Shown here: piece by piece, positions 52,945 through 62,175 of the stretch
How the letters are laid out: the number at the start of each line of letters is the position of its first letter
Position numbering within the stretch: the first letter of the stretch is position 1
Source of the DNA: Fibrobacter sp. UWR2
Lineage (GTDB): Bacteria > Fibrobacterota > Fibrobacteria > Fibrobacterales > Fibrobacteraceae
Assembly: GCF_002210285.1 (NCBI RefSeq)
Contig: NZ_MWQE01000009.1
Coordinates: 1-64,000 of the forward strand
Reading direction: 5' to 3'
Length of the DNA stretch: 64,000 nt
The notes under the pieces: generated by a model
The model's database searches: none
Seen by the model: only the letters and a program-made list of their open reading frames with translations
What the model was told of the DNA's origin: nothing
Program-made: the position numbers and the translations under genes

Positions 52945-53739
52945 GTGAAGAAGTACTATACAGTACAGATTATCCCGGAGGATTCTCACGAGATCAAGAA
53001 GTTCAGGATATCCACAAAGTGGTTCACCTTCCTGAAGATTTTTCTCGCATTGTTTATAGTTGTACTCGGTGTTTTTGCCTTCCACCTGGCAAAAATCAAC
53101 GTTATTGTCGCAAAATATGAGAAAATCCGCGTCATGAACGCGCAGCTCATCAAGAAGGACAAGAACTACGAGGAAATGTTCATGCGTCTCGATTCCCTGT
53201 GGGTAATGGAAGAACGCATCCAGAACATCTTCGAGACTTTCATCGAGAACGACTCCAACAAGATCAATTCCATCATTGACCGCAACAGGTTCGCTCACAC
53301 TCCCTCCGAGAAGAACAACATCGACTTTGACGCTCACGGCTGGAAGACCCTCGAGGAAAAGCTCCGCGTGGAACACATTCCCGACCTGATCCCCGTAGTC
53401 GGTATCGTGAGCAAGAAGTTCTCGGAAGACGCCTCGCACCTCGGTACGGATTTCTCGGCCCAGCCCGGGAACCCGGTTTTTGCTACCGGAAGCGGTACTG
53501 TCGAATCGGCAGGGAAGATGGAGGAACTGGGCAACACCATCGTCATCAACCATGGGAACGGGTACGTGACCACGTATTCACACCTGATGAATATCAAGAC
53601 GAAAAAGGGGAGCCCGGTCCACAAGGGTGATATCATCGGATCCGTGGGGAATACGGGCAATACGAACGGTCCCCATCTACACTATACAATTACAAAGGAC
53701 GGAGTCCCCCAGGACCCAGAAAGTTTTATAAATTACTAG
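52945..53739 (+). CDS. membrane-anchored M23 peptidase (LytM domain)
   Basis: A 264-residue protein with an N-terminal membrane anchor (FLKIFLALFIVVLGVFAF), a coiled stretch, and a C-terminal M23 domain with HLGTDFSA (HxxxD) and PHLHYTI (HxH), the zinc-binding set. It probably cuts or binds peptidoglycan cross-links in growth or division. The start is a GTG at 52945 with AAGGGAG upstream, 11 nt after parB; it is followed by the bactofilin gene, a common pairing. Confidence 0.9.
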   Translation: MKKYYTVQIIPEDSHEIKKFRISTKWFTFLKIFLALFIVVLGVFAFHLAKINVIVAKYEKIRVMNAQLIKKDKNYEEMFMRLDSLWVMEERIQNIFETFIENDSNKINSIIDRNRFAHTPSEKNNIDFDAHGWKTLEEKLRVEHIPDLIPVVGIVSKKFSEDASHLGTDFSAQPGNPVFATGSGTVESAGKMEELGNTIVINHGNGYVTTYSHLMNIKTKKGSPVHKGDIIGSVGNTGNTNGPHLHYTITKDGVPQDPESFINY

Positions 53740-53766
53740 ACATAGTTTTTCAATCAGGAGCATAGC

Positions 53767-54150
53767 ATGGCTACAAAAGAACAGGAAATTACCCAGATCG
53801 GCAGCACCGTCAGCATCAAGGGCGATATCAGCGGCAAGAGTGACGTCCGTGTCGCCGGAACAGTGAACGGCAGCATCAACATCGAAGGCGAGCTCATTAT
53901 CGAGCGCAGCGGCTTTATCGAGGGCGAAATCAAGTCCACCAATACCGTAGTCGCCGGTAGCGTCAAGGGTAACATCGACTGCAGCGAAAAGCTCATCCTC
54001 GAGAACACTTCCAAGTTCGTCGGCAACATCAAGACCAAGCACCTTATTATCCAGGAAGGCGCAATTTTCCAGGGTAACTGCCAGATGGGTGTACCTGCAC
54101 AGTCTGCAGCACAGGTCCAGCCTGCTCCCCAGGTCAAGAAGGAGGCCTAA
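53767..54150 (+). CDS. bactofilin
   Basis: A 127-residue bactofilin (DUF583/PF04519). The central beta-helix repeats are clear: TVSIKGDISGKSDVRVAGTV, NGSINIEGELIIERSGFIEG and GNIKTKHLIIQEG. Bactofilins form membrane-linked filaments that shape or position cell-wall enzymes, such as the adjacent M23 peptidase. The C-terminus is Gln/Ala/Pro-rich. AGGAG precedes the ATG. Strong operon link to the upstream peptidase. Confidence 0.92.
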   Translation: MATKEQEITQIGSTVSIKGDISGKSDVRVAGTVNGSINIEGELIIERSGFIEGEIKSTNTVVAGSVKGNIDCSEKLILENTSKFVGNIKTKHLIIQEGAIFQGNCQMGVPAQSAAQVQPAPQVKKEA

Positions 54151-54229
54151 TTCACTCCTATATCATAATTATCTTTCTATTTATATATAGGAAAATGATT
54201 ATGGTGCAGTGAATAGTGGATATAATTTG

Positions 54230-54375
54230 TGGGTTTTATACACAAGTCCATGAGAGTCAAAAACATACAAGTTCAATAACCTTGTGGACAAATGTTGAAA
54301 ACTTACGAATGAATCCACGACCTTCAACGTGGACAGATGTTGAAAGATAGTTTTCAATGACTGTGAACAATAAAA
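54230..54375. other. second DnaA-box-like cluster, possible origin
   Basis: Within a 365-nt gene-free stretch there is TTATACACA at 54236-54244 (perfect), TGTGGACAA at 54283-54291, CGTGGACAG at 54328-54336 and TGTGAACAA at 54362-54370 (all one to three mismatches, opposite strand). Two of them belong to a direct repeat GTGGACAxATGTTGAAA. Together these resemble an origin unwinding region. Confidence 0.45.
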
Positions 54376-54515
54376 GCACAGAAAGGCATTGAAAAAATAC
54401 GGTTTTCTCGTCAGGAATATGAGCAATATCACACTCGTCTAGGTAAAATTGTTTTTTTCTTGATTAGAGCAAATCCATATTTTATATATTAAATGAACTA
54501 TTGCAAGGTGTTAAG

Positions 54516-55238
54516 TTGTTGAAGATAGGACAGATATCGGATATCCATATTGGCGAAGATGAAAGTCTTGTGCAGGATATCGACGTGCGCAAAAACTTTT
54601 TGGATGCACTGAATTCTGATTCCATGCAGGAACTAGACCTGCTTGTCCTGTCTGGTGACCTTGCAAACGAGGATGCCGAACCGGGAGCGTACAAGTTTAT
54701 CGCCGACCAGATCAAGTCGGTGAGCTGCCCTGTGTGCATCATTCCCGGAAATCACGACAATATTGACGTGATGGCGCAGTATTTCGACCTTCCCGTAAAG
54801 AACGGCAAGTGCTACTACCGCTTTGACCTCCAGGGCAGGTCTATCTTTTTCCTGGACAGTGCATGCGGTGAAGTTTCGCGGGACCAGCTCGACTGGCTAG
54901 AGACCGAGATTCCGAAGGTGAAGAACGAGGTCCTGCTGTTCATGCACCATCCGCCCTGCTTCTGTGACCACAAGTTCATGGACCTTCACTACCACCTGAA
55001 GAACATGCTGGAAGTTCAGGAAGTACTTGCGAAGTACAAGAACCTGAAGCATGTTTTCTGTGGGCATTACCACTGCGAATTCGAAGAAAGCTTCGGAGAC
55101 ATCACCGTGCATGTCGCTCCGGCAACGCAGATGCAGATTGCTCCCGACAGGCCGTACTTCAAGCTCAAGAGCGACAAGCCCGGCTGGCAGGTGATAAAGT
55201 GGGGCGAGAATTCTGTGGAAACTAAAGTCCATTATTAG
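54516..55238 (+). CDS. calcineurin-like metallophosphoesterase
   Basis: A 240-residue phosphoesterase with the family metal motifs: GQISDIHIG, LSGDLAN, PGNHDN, MHHPP, and CGHYHCEF. It resembles CpdA-like cyclic-nucleotide phosphodiesterases, but the substrate is unproven. Start is a TTG at 54516 or 54519, with AAGGTG upstream; no ATG fits. The gene precedes the tRNA by 58 nt. Confidence 0.85.
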   Translation: MLKIGQISDIHIGEDESLVQDIDVRKNFLDALNSDSMQELDLLVLSGDLANEDAEPGAYKFIADQIKSVSCPVCIIPGNHDNIDVMAQYFDLPVKNGKCYYRFDLQGRSIFFLDSACGEVSRDQLDWLETEIPKVKNEVLLFMHHPPCFCDHKFMDLHYHLKNMLEVQEVLAKYKNLKHVFCGHYHCEFEESFGDITVHVAPATQMQIAPDRPYFKLKSDKPGWQVIKWGENSVETKVHY

Positions 55239-55257
55239 TTTTTTTTGAGGAAATACC

Positions 55258-55286
55258 TTGAAAATGCTCGATTACTATGCTATATT
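55258..55286 (+). promoter_or_regulatory. promoter of the tRNA gene
   Basis: TTGAAA at 55258-55263 and TATATT at 55281-55286 with a 17-base spacer, 10 nt before the tRNA. Confidence 0.65.
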
Positions 55287-55296
55287 TGCCACACAT

Positions 55297-55368
55297 GGCG
55301 GTTTAGCTCAGTGGTAGAGCACTGGAATCATAATCCATTGGTCCGGGGTTCAAATCCCTGAACCGCTA
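55297..55368 (+). tRNA. tRNA with CAT anticodon (Met or lysidine-modified Ile)
   Basis: A 72-nt cloverleaf: 7-bp acceptor stem with G1-U72 wobble, D-arm AGCTCAGTGGTAGAGC, anticodon arm with CAT at 55329-55331, T-arm CGGGG-TTCAAAT-CCCTG, discriminator A73. No CCA is encoded. The absence of a C1-A72 mismatch excludes an initiator. Whether it is elongator Met or Ile(k2C34) cannot be decided here. Confidence 0.9.
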
Positions 55369-55386
55369 TTAAAAAAAGAGGCGCAT

Positions 55387-55812
55387 ATGTCGAAACGAAT
55401 TCTTGCAATTTCAATTCTGGCTATCGCCTCTTTTTTTGTTGCCTGTAACGACGATGCCGACGTGAAGCCCAATATGGATCAGGTTCAGTCCGCATTGCCG
55501 AAGAGTGTCCCGATTGTCAGCGTGGATGCTTTCGTAGCCCCGGCAGAACCGGTTATCACGCAGGACCAGGCGCACAAGTACGTGAAGGCGAGCGCCGCCC
55601 TCGTGGAACTCGGCGTGAGCTGGTCCAAGAAGATCGAAGAAGCCAAGGAAGGCGAGAAGGTCCAGATTCTGGATGCGTACAACGTTGCACGCGACCAGCT
55701 CTGCGCACGTATCGGACTTGCCGGTATCGCGGAATACAACTGGATTACCGAAGTCGCACTCCCGAACCCGAGAAACATTCCTTTCTTCGAGGCTGCCGGC
55801 CTCAAGAAATAG
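55387..55812 (+). CDS. small lipoprotein
   Basis: A 141-residue lipoprotein with a signal and lipobox (IASFFVAC). The body is helical and acidic with KYVKASAALVELGVSWSKK. It begins 18 nt after the tRNA and likely shares its transcript; GAGG precedes the ATG. No family recognised. Confidence 0.7.
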   Translation: MSKRILAISILAIASFFVACNDDADVKPNMDQVQSALPKSVPIVSVDAFVAPAEPVITQDQAHKYVKASAALVELGVSWSKKIEEAKEGEKVQILDAYNVARDQLCARIGLAGIAEYNWITEVALPNPRNIPFFEAAGLKK

Positions 55813-57585
55813 ATGCCTATCCGCATCAATATCAAGCCCGATTCAAAGTCCACTGCAGAGTGGGCTATTTTTCGTATTGCACAGACGCTTGGCCCCGCAT
55901 GGGATGTGTGGATGAACCGCCATCTCGTATTTACCAGTCGCACGGGCGGTGCGATAAACCACGAGGTGGACTGTATTCTATACCACCGCGACTACGGCAT
56001 GCTTATAGTGGAATGCAAGGGCGCAAGGATATGGACAAAGTATAACGAGGAGACGCGCGAGACGGAATGGTATAGCGGAAAGAACCGCCTGAACCGTTCT
56101 CCGGGCGAGCAGGTGAGTGCCCTCATCGCGCCGCTGCACGAATACATGAAGGAAATCCTCGAGCCCGCGAGAGAAGGGCGCATGCGCAAGGTACGCGTGC
56201 AGTGGGCGGTATGCTTCAGCGACATGGACAGCATGGAAGGGATCCCCTCGTCGGAAATCCCGAGGAAGCGCGCATTGCTCAGGCCCGATGTCATCAACGC
56301 GAAACGTTTCGAGAAGCGGCTTATCGAGATTCTCGAGACGCCTGTGCAGGCGAACGGAAACATGCCGTTCATGAACGAGTACCTCGACGAGGATTCGCTG
56401 TTCAGGCTCAGGAACTTTTTGGACGGGCAAGGCGAAAAGCCCGATGCCGGCGAAATCATCAAGTCATCTTACGAGAACTGCTTCCAGGAAGCGACCGAGA
56501 TGCAGCAGATGATGATGGAATCTATTTCGCGCAACCCGCGCATGCGTATAGAGGGCGTGGCCGGTTCCGGAAAGTCGCACATGGTAGTGTGGGATGCTCT
56601 ACGGCTTTCGCGCATAGGCAAGAACGTGGCCATCGCCTGCTACAACGATTTGCTTGCGACCGAACTCAAGCAGGATGTAGACAAGGTAATAAGCAATGAC
56701 CGTATTGGTGTCGAGAAAAAATACGCACAGGATGGTGGCGTGAGCTACGGGCGCGTAGACGTGTACGCGTATTCCGAATGGTGCGAGAAGTACGTGCGCG
56801 CTGCGAAGCTGAAGGTTGACAAGAGTGGCGACAGGTCGCAGTACTACGACAGGGAACTCCCGCAGGCGTTCGTGAAGGCGCAGAAGATTCTGGCGAAAGA
56901 CAAGAAGAAGCGCGAGAAGTTCTTTTACGATGCGGTGATTATCGACGAGGGTCAGGATTTCGCAAGCGAGTGGGTGGACGGATTTATCGGGCTTTTGCAC
57001 AACGAGGAGCACGGTATAGTGAGGTTCTTTTACGACCCGGCGCAGCGCCTGTATGCAAGCCGCAACGGTATCGACAACGCACAGGTAGATGCGATGCCAG
57101 TGATGGTATTGAACCGCGGGTTCCGTAGCACGAAGCGCATTCTAGAATGGGTGCGCAAGAATACCGGATTCAGATTGCAGGCTTTCGACAACATCGTGCT
57201 CGGCGAAGCTGTGAAGGAAATCCAGTATCGCGATGGCAGTGAACAAGTGCAGATGCTCAGCGCCCGCATAGATGAACTGATGGAAAAGAAGAAGCTCTCG
57301 GTATCGGATATTTTAGTGGTATCGATGAAGAGCGACAGGAATTCCGCCCTCAGGAACTTAACCGACGAACGGCTGGTGTGGAACACCAGCGGTGACAAGT
57401 CGCTGGTCAAGGACAAGATAAACATCGTGAGCGTTTACCGCATCAAGGGGCTCGACGCTACTGCAGTGATGCTGACCGACCTCGAGGAGCCCGCCGAAGC
57501 GAGCAAGCACGAGGACTGGATCCGCTGTATGCTTGTCGGCGCCACCCGCGCGAAAGCATTGCTAACAGTTTTCAGAAAGAAGTAG
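55813..57585 (+). CDS. NERD-domain superfamily 1 helicase
   Basis: A 590-residue protein. Residues 10-130 match a NERD nuclease-related domain (AEWAIFRIAQ, INHEVDCIL, LIVECKG: the E...VD...ExK set). From about residue 230 there is a UvrD-like helicase: Walker A GVAGSGKSH, DEGQD with Asp-Glu, DPAQRLY, and VYRIKGLDATAV. NERD-helicases are believed to process DNA ends or RNA. Its ATG directly follows the lipoprotein stop (TAGATG), so translation is coupled. Possibly a defence-type protein. Confidence 0.8.
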   Translation: MPIRINIKPDSKSTAEWAIFRIAQTLGPAWDVWMNRHLVFTSRTGGAINHEVDCILYHRDYGMLIVECKGARIWTKYNEETRETEWYSGKNRLNRSPGEQVSALIAPLHEYMKEILEPAREGRMRKVRVQWAVCFSDMDSMEGIPSSEIPRKRALLRPDVINAKRFEKRLIEILETPVQANGNMPFMNEYLDEDSLFRLRNFLDGQGEKPDAGEIIKSSYENCFQEATEMQQMMMESISRNPRMRIEGVAGSGKSHMVVWDALRLSRIGKNVAIACYNDLLATELKQDVDKVISNDRIGVEKKYAQDGGVSYGRVDVYAYSEWCEKYVRAAKLKVDKSGDRSQYYDRELPQAFVKAQKILAKDKKKREKFFYDAVIIDEGQDFASEWVDGFIGLLHNEEHGIVRFFYDPAQRLYASRNGIDNAQVDAMPVMVLNRGFRSTKRILEWVRKNTGFRLQAFDNIVLGEAVKEIQYRDGSEQVQMLSARIDELMEKKKLSVSDILVVSMKSDRNSALRNLTDERLVWNTSGDKSLVKDKINIVSVYRIKGLDATAVMLTDLEEPAEASKHEDWIRCMLVGATRAKALLTVFRKK

Positions 57586-59364
57586 TTACCACGCGAAGTC
57601 GGCGACGATACGCCAGTAGTCGTCTTCGACATACTTGTGCGCATGCCCGATGGTCGCTACACCGAAGTTCATCTGGTATTCCACCGAGAAGTGGCGCGTA
57701 ATCTGCACGCCGAACCCGAGCCACACGGAGAACGTGAGGTCTTTCGCCGCATTGAATCGGGTCTTCACGTCGTCGAACATGTCGAAATCGATTCCGGTCG
57801 CATCGCTTGCGAGCGACTTCATCATGGCATCTTCATCCATCTCGTCTTCCGGAGGAGTCTCTATCTTGTACACCTCGAATATGGGCTTGTGGAAGTTGAA
57901 TGTCTGGCTGATGAACGGCTTCAGGATAGGAATGTAGGGAACGCCGAGCCTGAAGGAGATCGGGATGTCCGCGCCGATGTTGTGGTAGTATATGCCATAT
58001 TTTTCGTCGGGTGTGAACTCGTAGTTGAATTTCTTGTAGTGGTAGAACGTACCGAGACCGATGCTGAAGGCACCGCCATCGTAGAAGTACCAGCGGAACA
58101 GGTAGCTGACGCCGGCTTCGTAACCGGTTTCTTCGTCGAGGTTCTTGATGCGGCCGTAGTCCTTCGCGTAGTAGCTGCGTTCACCGAAGTTGCCGTAGGT
58201 GATTTCAGTTACCTTATAGAATATGCGGTCCTTCTTCTTTTCCTTCTCGGAATCCTTTTCGGCAGTGTCTGCCGGTGCCTCGATTTGCGGGCATGCCTCT
58301 ACGGCAGGCTCTGCCGCGGGTGCAACTGGTTCGGGAGCGGGTTCCGGTTTTGCCACTTCTGCGGGTGCTTGCGTCGGCGTAGGGGCTGCCGCGGCCGGCG
58401 CGGGTTCCGGCTTGTCTTCCTCGATGCGGATTTCGAGCAGGGCGAGTTCCTTGCTCGTATACGTTATGCTGTAGCGGCACTTGCCCTGCGTGTTGCAGCG
58501 CGCCTGTACGGAATCGGCGATGGCGCGGGCCATGTCTTCGCGTAGGAGCGCGGGCTTGATCTTTACGAGGCTATCGGCGATGGCGGTCTTCTCGGCAATC
58601 TCCTTGTCGAGCGCGATGAGTGCCGCCGTGTTCTCTTCGTGCGCCTTGCACTGGCATGTGGTTTCGGTTACGCGGCAGAACGCCTTGCGCAGTGAATCCG
58701 CCTTGGCGATGGAATCTTCGCGGGCTTTAGCAAGTGCGACTGTATCGACGGGAGCCTGGGCCGAATCGGCCGGTGATGTGGTCGGTGTGGTGGCCGGCGC
58801 CGCGGCCTGTGCAGCCCTGAGGGAATCGGCGGGTGTCATCGTGGCAGGTTCTTTCTTGAGCTTGCCCGCACAGTCATCGCAGCGCTCGGTGCATTCCATG
58901 GACATTGGCGCGATAGGCAAGAAGCTCCTGCGGCGCGTGAGCGAGTCGACGGTCGCATTTGCCGCCTTGATGGCGCTGGGCTGCATGCTGAGTGCACGCT
59001 GTTCGGCATCTCCGGACTTGGAGATGAGTTCGAACCTGGTAAGCGTGGTGCGCCCCTTCTCGATATTCTTGTAGAAGCCGTCCTGGAATGTCACGGTGCG
59101 CGCGCATACGGATTTGTCGCAGCCTGCGATAAGGTCGTCGATGAGCTTGCGCTTGCTTATCTCAATGCCCATGTTCTTGGATTTTGCGCTATCGATGACG
59201 AAGGGGCAGTTGCAGGTGGTCTCTATCTTGTTGCAGTTCTCGGCCCTTTCGGCATTGCGGCACGACATGCAGAGGTCGTAGCATATCGCATCGGCGAAGG
59301 AGAACGTGGACGCGAATGCGGTGATGATTGCGATTGCGGAGATGGACTTGAATATATTACGCAT
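57586..59364 (-). CDS. exported Cys-rich protein with outer-membrane barrel
   Basis: A 592-residue protein. A signal peptide (ISAIAIITAFASTFSFA) leads into a Cys-rich region (CYDLCMSCRNAE, CSTTCNC-like CNKIETTCNC, CDKSVC, CTERCDDCAG). A Pro/Ala-rich linker (PEPAPAAAAPTPTQAP) separates it from a C-terminal beta-barrel with aromatic-rich strands ending in WRIVADFAW. The Cys-rich part may bind metal or form disulfides. The ATG at 59364 has AGGAGGTG upstream; it lies 9 nt after the small exported-protein gene at 59374-59712. Confidence 0.7.
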   Translation of the reverse strand: MRNIFKSISAIAIITAFASTFSFADAICYDLCMSCRNAERAENCNKIETTCNCPFVIDSAKSKNMGIEISKRKLIDDLIAGCDKSVCARTVTFQDGFYKNIEKGRTTLTRFELISKSGDAEQRALSMQPSAIKAANATVDSLTRRRSFLPIAPMSMECTERCDDCAGKLKKEPATMTPADSLRAAQAAAPATTPTTSPADSAQAPVDTVALAKAREDSIAKADSLRKAFCRVTETTCQCKAHEENTAALIALDKEIAEKTAIADSLVKIKPALLREDMARAIADSVQARCNTQGKCRYSITYTSKELALLEIRIEEDKPEPAPAAAAPTPTQAPAEVAKPEPAPEPVAPAAEPAVEACPQIEAPADTAEKDSEKEKKKDRIFYKVTEITYGNFGERSYYAKDYGRIKNLDEETGYEAGVSYLFRWYFYDGGAFSIGLGTFYHYKKFNYEFTPDEKYGIYYHNIGADIPISFRLGVPYIPILKPFISQTFNFHKPIFEVYKIETPPEDEMDEDAMMKSLASDATGIDFDMFDDVKTRFNAAKDLTFSVWLGFGVQITRHFSVEYQMNFGVATIGHAHKYVEDDYWRIVADFAW

Positions 59365-59373
59365 AGTCACCTC

Positions 59374-59712
59374 CTAGAAAAGAATGGCGAGGACAATGAA
59401 GGCAATTGTCCCGATGGAAGAAATCACGATGGGGAAGATCGGGATGTCGCTCTTCTTTTCGGGAGCGGCATGCTCGCATGCGGCCTGGTTCTGCGCTGCG
59501 GTTGCGGCCTGGCTGTTCGTAGGCTCCTCGGCCTTTTTGCTGGCTTCGGACTTTGCCGCGGGTTCCCCGCTGGCTGTGGGGGTCGCCTCGTCGATAAGGG
59601 TTGCCTTTTCTTTTGTGCCTGCATTCTGGGCGGGAGCCGCATTTGCGAATCCCGCGAATAAACCCACCGCTATTGTCAAAGCGAAAAGGTTGTGGAGAAT
59701 TTTTAATTTCAT
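59374..59712 (-). CDS. small exported protein with C-terminal membrane helix
   Basis: A 112-residue protein with a signal peptide (LFALTIAVGLFAGFANA), an Ala/Glu/Lys/Thr-rich disordered middle, and a C-terminal hydrophobic helix (IFPIVISSIGTIAFIVLAILF). It is 9 nt from the Cys-rich barrel gene in the same direction and probably cotranscribed. It may tether or assist that barrel. No family recognised. Confidence 0.65.
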   Translation of the reverse strand: MKLKILHNLFALTIAVGLFAGFANAAPAQNAGTKEKATLIDEATPTASGEPAAKSEASKKAEEPTNSQAATAAQNQAACEHAAPEKKSDIPIFPIVISSIGTIAFIVLAILF

Positions 59713-59782
59713 GACATCCTCGCCGCGCTACAAGTAACGCTCATTGCAACTTAATATAATTTATACCTGTTTTAGCGCCGTG

Positions 59783-60484
59783 TCAATCATCTCCGCTCAT
59801 TATTTTTTCGAAACGTTCGAAAAACGGCGTGTAGTACGGGACTTCGTCGAGGACTTCGAGTTCTCCCTTCTTGTTGTATCCGAGTACGAACCTGTCATTC
59901 ACGACAAAGAGCGGTTCGACCATCTTGAAGGGAGTGAATTTGGAGATGATGTCCATTTCGTCGGTGCTGATGGCGCGGATCTTTATTTCGGCGGGTTCCT
60001 CGGCTGAATCGCCCGGGGTGCGGATCATGGATTTTACGATGCCCCATGCCTTGCGGGCGGACTTGGCGTCTCTCGGGATGGCGTAGCGGAAGGTGAACTT
60101 CTCCTTGCCGACCTTGACCTTGTACTTGTCCTTCTGCTTCTTGAATTTTTTCTGGAGTTCCTCGTCATCCTTGAAATTTTCCCAGGTACCCGGCATCAGG
60201 AACAGGTACTGCGCAATCTTCAGGTTGTCTTCTTCGGCTGCGAGGGCTTCCTTGAGCTCATTGAAGGCGGCAATGACGAGCGAGTCGCTTGCGCGTACGT
60301 ACTGCACGTGGTCGGGGAGCGGCTGGTACTTGATTTCGTCGGGCCTGTTGTTATCGGCCTTGCCCGTGTATTCGCCACCGGGGATAAGCTTGTGGTTTGC
60401 CAGTTCGCGGGGAGAAGATGCGCAGCCGGCGAGGAGGGCCGTCGTCACGATGGCGAGCAGGGCGGTCAGGATAGTGTGTTTCAT
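59783..60484 (-). CDS. lipoprotein, unknown
   Basis: A 233-residue lipoprotein with lipobox LLAGC and a soluble Lys-rich body (KKFKKQKDKYKVKVGKEK). The C-terminus has FVVNDRFVLGYNKKGEL. No family recognised. Its start has AAGGAG upstream (TAAGGAG). Confidence 0.7.
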   Translation of the reverse strand: MKHTILTALLAIVTTALLAGCASSPRELANHKLIPGGEYTGKADNNRPDEIKYQPLPDHVQYVRASDSLVIAAFNELKEALAAEEDNLKIAQYLFLMPGTWENFKDDEELQKKFKKQKDKYKVKVGKEKFTFRYAIPRDAKSARKAWGIVKSMIRTPGDSAEEPAEIKIRAISTDEMDIISKFTPFKMVEPLFVVNDRFVLGYNKKGELEVLDEVPYYTPFFERFEKIMSGDD

Positions 60485-60735
60485 ATGAGACTCCTTATGT
60501 AAAAGAAAATATACTATTGAGCGCCTAAACGCCCCTTCTTTACGTAACTTTTCGTTTACATTATGGCGATTTCACGGATTTTTCGCAAAAATTTGAGGGA
60601 TAATTTTTACAGAATCCGCCGGTTCCATGTTCCTGGTGTCGGTATGCGTGTCTATTATAAATTGCTTACGAGTTTGTATGTGGTGAATTACTTTGTTACC
60701 TTTGTGTCTCACATCTTTTTTAGGAGAAAATACAT

Positions 60736-61578
60736 ATGAAGCGTATAGCTCTTCTCTTTTCTTGTGCCGCGCTCCTTTGTTCTTGCGCCGGCATCAACGT
60801 CAAACAGCCCGATATCGGAAACGTCAAGAAGGTCGCCATCCTGAGCGTTACCGGTACCGAAGATTTCGAGGATATCGAAGTCGCAGAAGGCAAGAAGGAA
60901 ACCCTTCTTTCTGTCGTCGGCAACATCATCAAGGACAACGTCGAGATGATCAACGAGCCGCAGGTGAATATCGTCACCCACGGTGCAAATGCTCTTTTCC
61001 AGGCCCTCAACGGCATCGAAGGCTGGAGCGTGATTCCGTTTGAAGAAGTGAACAACAACGAAGAAGTCAAGGCTTACTTCGAAAACAAGGACACCTTCGG
61101 CAAGATTGAAGATTTCGCCAACAAGGTTGCTCCCCGTGACGGCAAGCGTCTCGTCCCTGCAAGGGGCATGTACGAACTCTCCTTTGACAAGGTTTCTCCG
61201 TCTGGCGCCCACTGGGTGAACGGCGAACGCGTTGAAGCCCCGGTGCTCCGCGCCCTCGGCAAGATGTGCCAGTCCCTGAACGTCGACGCCATCGCAGTTG
61301 CTGAATATGCCTTCTTCTACGAAACCGGCATGATGACGAACATTACGAGGAACGTGACCCCGATCGTGTTCGTGAACGTGGTGCTGGTCGACAAGAACGG
61401 CGAGAAGATTCTGTACACCGACCGCGGCTGGACCAAGGTCGAAGGCAAGGAAAATGCCAAGGTTAATGGTGACTATGTGAACCTCCGCGAAGACAAGTCC
61501 GTGAAGGCCTACAATGCCGCCATCGACCAGATCATGGATGAGTTCCGCAAGGAAGCCGCAGGCAAGCTCGCCAAGTAA
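60736..61578 (+). CDS. lipoprotein, unknown
   Basis: A 280-residue lipoprotein with lipobox LLCSC. The body begins VKKVAILSVTGTEDF and has ALGKMCQSLNVDAIAVAEYA, a pattern like periplasmic ligand-binding lipoproteins but not assignable. The ATG at 60736 has AGGAG upstream. A 58-codon frame upstream (60563-60739) overlaps it but is not supported. Confidence 0.7.
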   Translation: MKRIALLFSCAALLCSCAGINVKQPDIGNVKKVAILSVTGTEDFEDIEVAEGKKETLLSVVGNIIKDNVEMINEPQVNIVTHGANALFQALNGIEGWSVIPFEEVNNNEEVKAYFENKDTFGKIEDFANKVAPRDGKRLVPARGMYELSFDKVSPSGAHWVNGERVEAPVLRALGKMCQSLNVDAIAVAEYAFFYETGMMTNITRNVTPIVFVNVVLVDKNGEKILYTDRGWTKVEGKENAKVNGDYVNLREDKSVKAYNAAIDQIMDEFRKEAAGKLAK

Positions 61579-61625
61579 TCCGGTTCGAACAAACTCACAA
61601 AATTTTTTTTCATCTCCCAAAAAAG

Positions 61626-61657
61626 TGGGAAGCTCGCTCTGCGAGTTTCCCATTTTT
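61626..61657. terminator. strong terminator after the lipoprotein gene
   Basis: TGGGAAGCTCGC and GCGAGTTTCCCA form a 12-bp stem (one G-T pair) around TCT, with runs of A before and T after. It works on the plus strand and could on the minus. Confidence 0.9.
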
Positions 61658-61811
61658 GCATTTAGGAGCACTGTTTAATAAGTTTTTGTTCGTGAAAGTA
61701 GTCTTTTTTCTTACTCCCCATTTTTTTCTTGACTGCGCGTATGCCCTGTGCTTATATTTGGCTCGGTTTTGGATGTTTGTTGGTTTGTTACTAACGTTTT
61801 TGGGGGTTAGA

Positions 61812-62018
61812 ATGAATCCGCTTAATGAATTCGATGTGACGCTGCTTGTCGTCAAGCTTTTGTGTGTCGCGAGCGTCGCAGCGATTGCGTTTGGCTTTGC
61901 GTGCTGGCGGCTTTCCCGCCGTAAGGACGGTGTTGTTCCTGCACGCCGCAGGAAGCCGTGGGATGCCGCTTTCGACAAGTGGCTGAATCACGGCCACCAC
62001 GACCTGAGCCATTCCTGA
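61812..62018 (+). CDS. small membrane protein
   Basis: A 68-residue protein with one hydrophobic helix (LLVVKLLCVASVAAIAFGFA), a basic stretch (WRLSRRKDGVVPARRRK) and a His-rich tail (HGHHDLSHS). The ATG at 61812 has GGGG upstream and is likelier than the longer frame starting at 61656. No family recognised; secA follows 157 nt on. Confidence 0.55.
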   Translation: MNPLNEFDVTLLVVKLLCVASVAAIAFGFACWRLSRRKDGVVPARRRKPWDAAFDKWLNHGHHDLSHS

Positions 62019-62175
62019 TAGGCATTCCTGCAAGGTTTTAAAACGCCTGTCATGGGCTTTTTTGCCACGTTTTTGCGTGCGTCGGGGCAACTTGCCACCC
62101 GATAATTTGCTAAATTCGCATGCGTTAAATTATCATTGTAGCCGGGCCCGCGCTCGGCTGTTATAAAGGAACGTT

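Noticed and set aside
55297-55368. tRNA as an integration site for the flanking genes
   Set aside because: No integrase and no direct repeat of the tRNA 3' end was found within the window.
60563-60739. 58-codon plus-strand frame before a lipoprotein gene
   Set aside because: No ribosome-binding site and no recognisable feature. It overlaps the lipoprotein start by 4 nt, which could signal coupling, but I cannot support it.
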